DNA of 5,648 bases, taken from positions 1-5,648 of the forward strand of contig CBDUVQ010000058.1 in assembly GCA_965370715.1 (NCBI GenBank), written 5' to 3'. The DNA is from JAFCBV01 sp965370715. GTDB taxonomy: Archaea > EX4484-52 > B79-G9. The position numbers and the translations under genes are program-made. Of the stretch, positions 5,404-5,648 are shown in pieces (within the stretch, counting starts at the first letter, position 1; each line of letters begins with the position of its first letter). The notes under the pieces were generated by a model. That model had not been told where the DNA came from and did no database searches. It saw only the letters and a list, made by a program, of their open reading frames with translations.

Positions 5404-5648
5404 ATGGCTGAAGACAAGAAAGAAGAGAAAAAAGAGACAATAAAAAAAGACCCAAACCCGAGTTTCCGCCTAAGAGACGCGAACCTGAAAGTCATCGCAG
5501 CACGAGGCACAATGACACGCTGGGGCGACATAAATCTCGGAAAATGCGTAGTAGTGCAGGGTCTGGACCAGGGAGGACAATTTGACGCCGACGGCATCGA
5601 CCTCAACCCCACAGGCGTCGGCGGCTTCACGCAAAACGCATTCTACGG
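5404..5648 (+). CDS. Unrecognised protein, N-terminal 81 residues (runs off the right edge)
   Basis: The open frame starts at ATG 5404 and continues to the window end without a stop. The first 16 residues are a highly charged Lys/Glu stretch (MAEDKKEEKKETIKKD), which suggests a flexible tail. After PNPSFRLRD comes a Gly/Asp-rich, probably beta-structured region: NLKVIAARGTMTRWGDINLG, then KCVVVQGLDQGGQFDADGID and GVGGFTQNAF. I see no signal peptide, no membrane helix and no motif I can tie to a family. Coding is supported by the codon pattern (many GAC, AAC, CTC and GGC with balanced third positions), similar to aRF1, and by the TATA box at leaderless distance. An overlapping minus-strand frame (5373-5630) is a shadow. 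It is transcribed away from the antiporter and sits head to head with it. Confidence 0.7.
   Translation, partial: MAEDKKEEKKETIKKDPNPSFRLRDANLKVIAARGTMTRWGDINLGKCVVVQGLDQGGQFDADGIDLNPTGVGGFTQNAFY

Noticed and set aside
5373..5630. 85-codon minus-strand open frame at the right edge
   Set aside because: It opposes the better supported plus-strand gene with its TATA box; its Pro/Ser/Arg-rich translation is typical of an antisense shadow.
1..5648. CRISPR array, tRNA or rRNA gene, complete insertion sequence
   Set aside because: I saw no regularly spaced repeats, no cloverleaf-like sequence and no transposase gene with terminal repeats.

Overview
The window reads as a piece of an archaeal chromosome. 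The main evidence is an intact archaeal/eukaryotic-type class 1 release factor (aRF1). Its wording (an RGRHTEL segment, the NIKS anticodon-mimic loop, a KGGQ catalytic loop and two CxxC pairs in domain 3) resembles what I remember of DPANN-type lineages (Woesearchaeota, Aenigmarchaeota and relatives). The archaeal-type NYN/PIN-like protein agrees with this, as do start codons preceded by TATA-like boxes about 24-31 bases upstream and no Shine-Dalgarno sequence (leaderless transcripts). The domain Archaea is well supported; the lineage is only a guess.

Left part (1-1397): the 3' part of a Fic-family AMP-transferase gene runs in from the left edge and ends inside a perfect 10-bp hairpin. The next 440 bases look empty but hold two abutting gene remnants. 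One is a HicB-type antitoxin piece on the minus strand that lacks its N-terminus. The other is an internal piece of a DinD (DNA-damage-inducible protein D) gene on the plus strand. They meet at about 1111-1117, so this is a scar of accessory (toxin-antitoxin/defence/SOS) DNA next to a housekeeping gene. The last 147 bases before aRF1 hold only a possible promoter.

Middle (1398-3163): aRF1, started by TTG, converges on a gene for a TIGR00288/NYN-type putative ribonuclease with only 3 bases between the stop codons. The NYN gene has a strong Shine-Dalgarno. The 101-base divergent spacer behind it carries an AT-rich inverted repeat that probably holds the promoter elements for both sides.

Right part (3164-5648): a small four-helix membrane protein of unknown function converges on a CPA2-type monovalent cation:proton antiporter with a C-terminal TrkA-N/RCK_N nucleotide-binding domain. 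Their stop codons overlap within the four bases TTAG. Beyond the antiporter is a second divergent promoter region, and then the start of an unrecognised gene that runs off the right edge.

The complete genes do not form one pathway. Each seems to be its own transcription unit, tightly packed tail to tail, and all three stop codons are used (TGA, TAA, TAG), as expected with an omnipotent aRF1. I see no CRISPR array, RNA gene, intact insertion sequence or complete new system. The most informative unusual feature is the HicB/DinD scar behind the fic gene.
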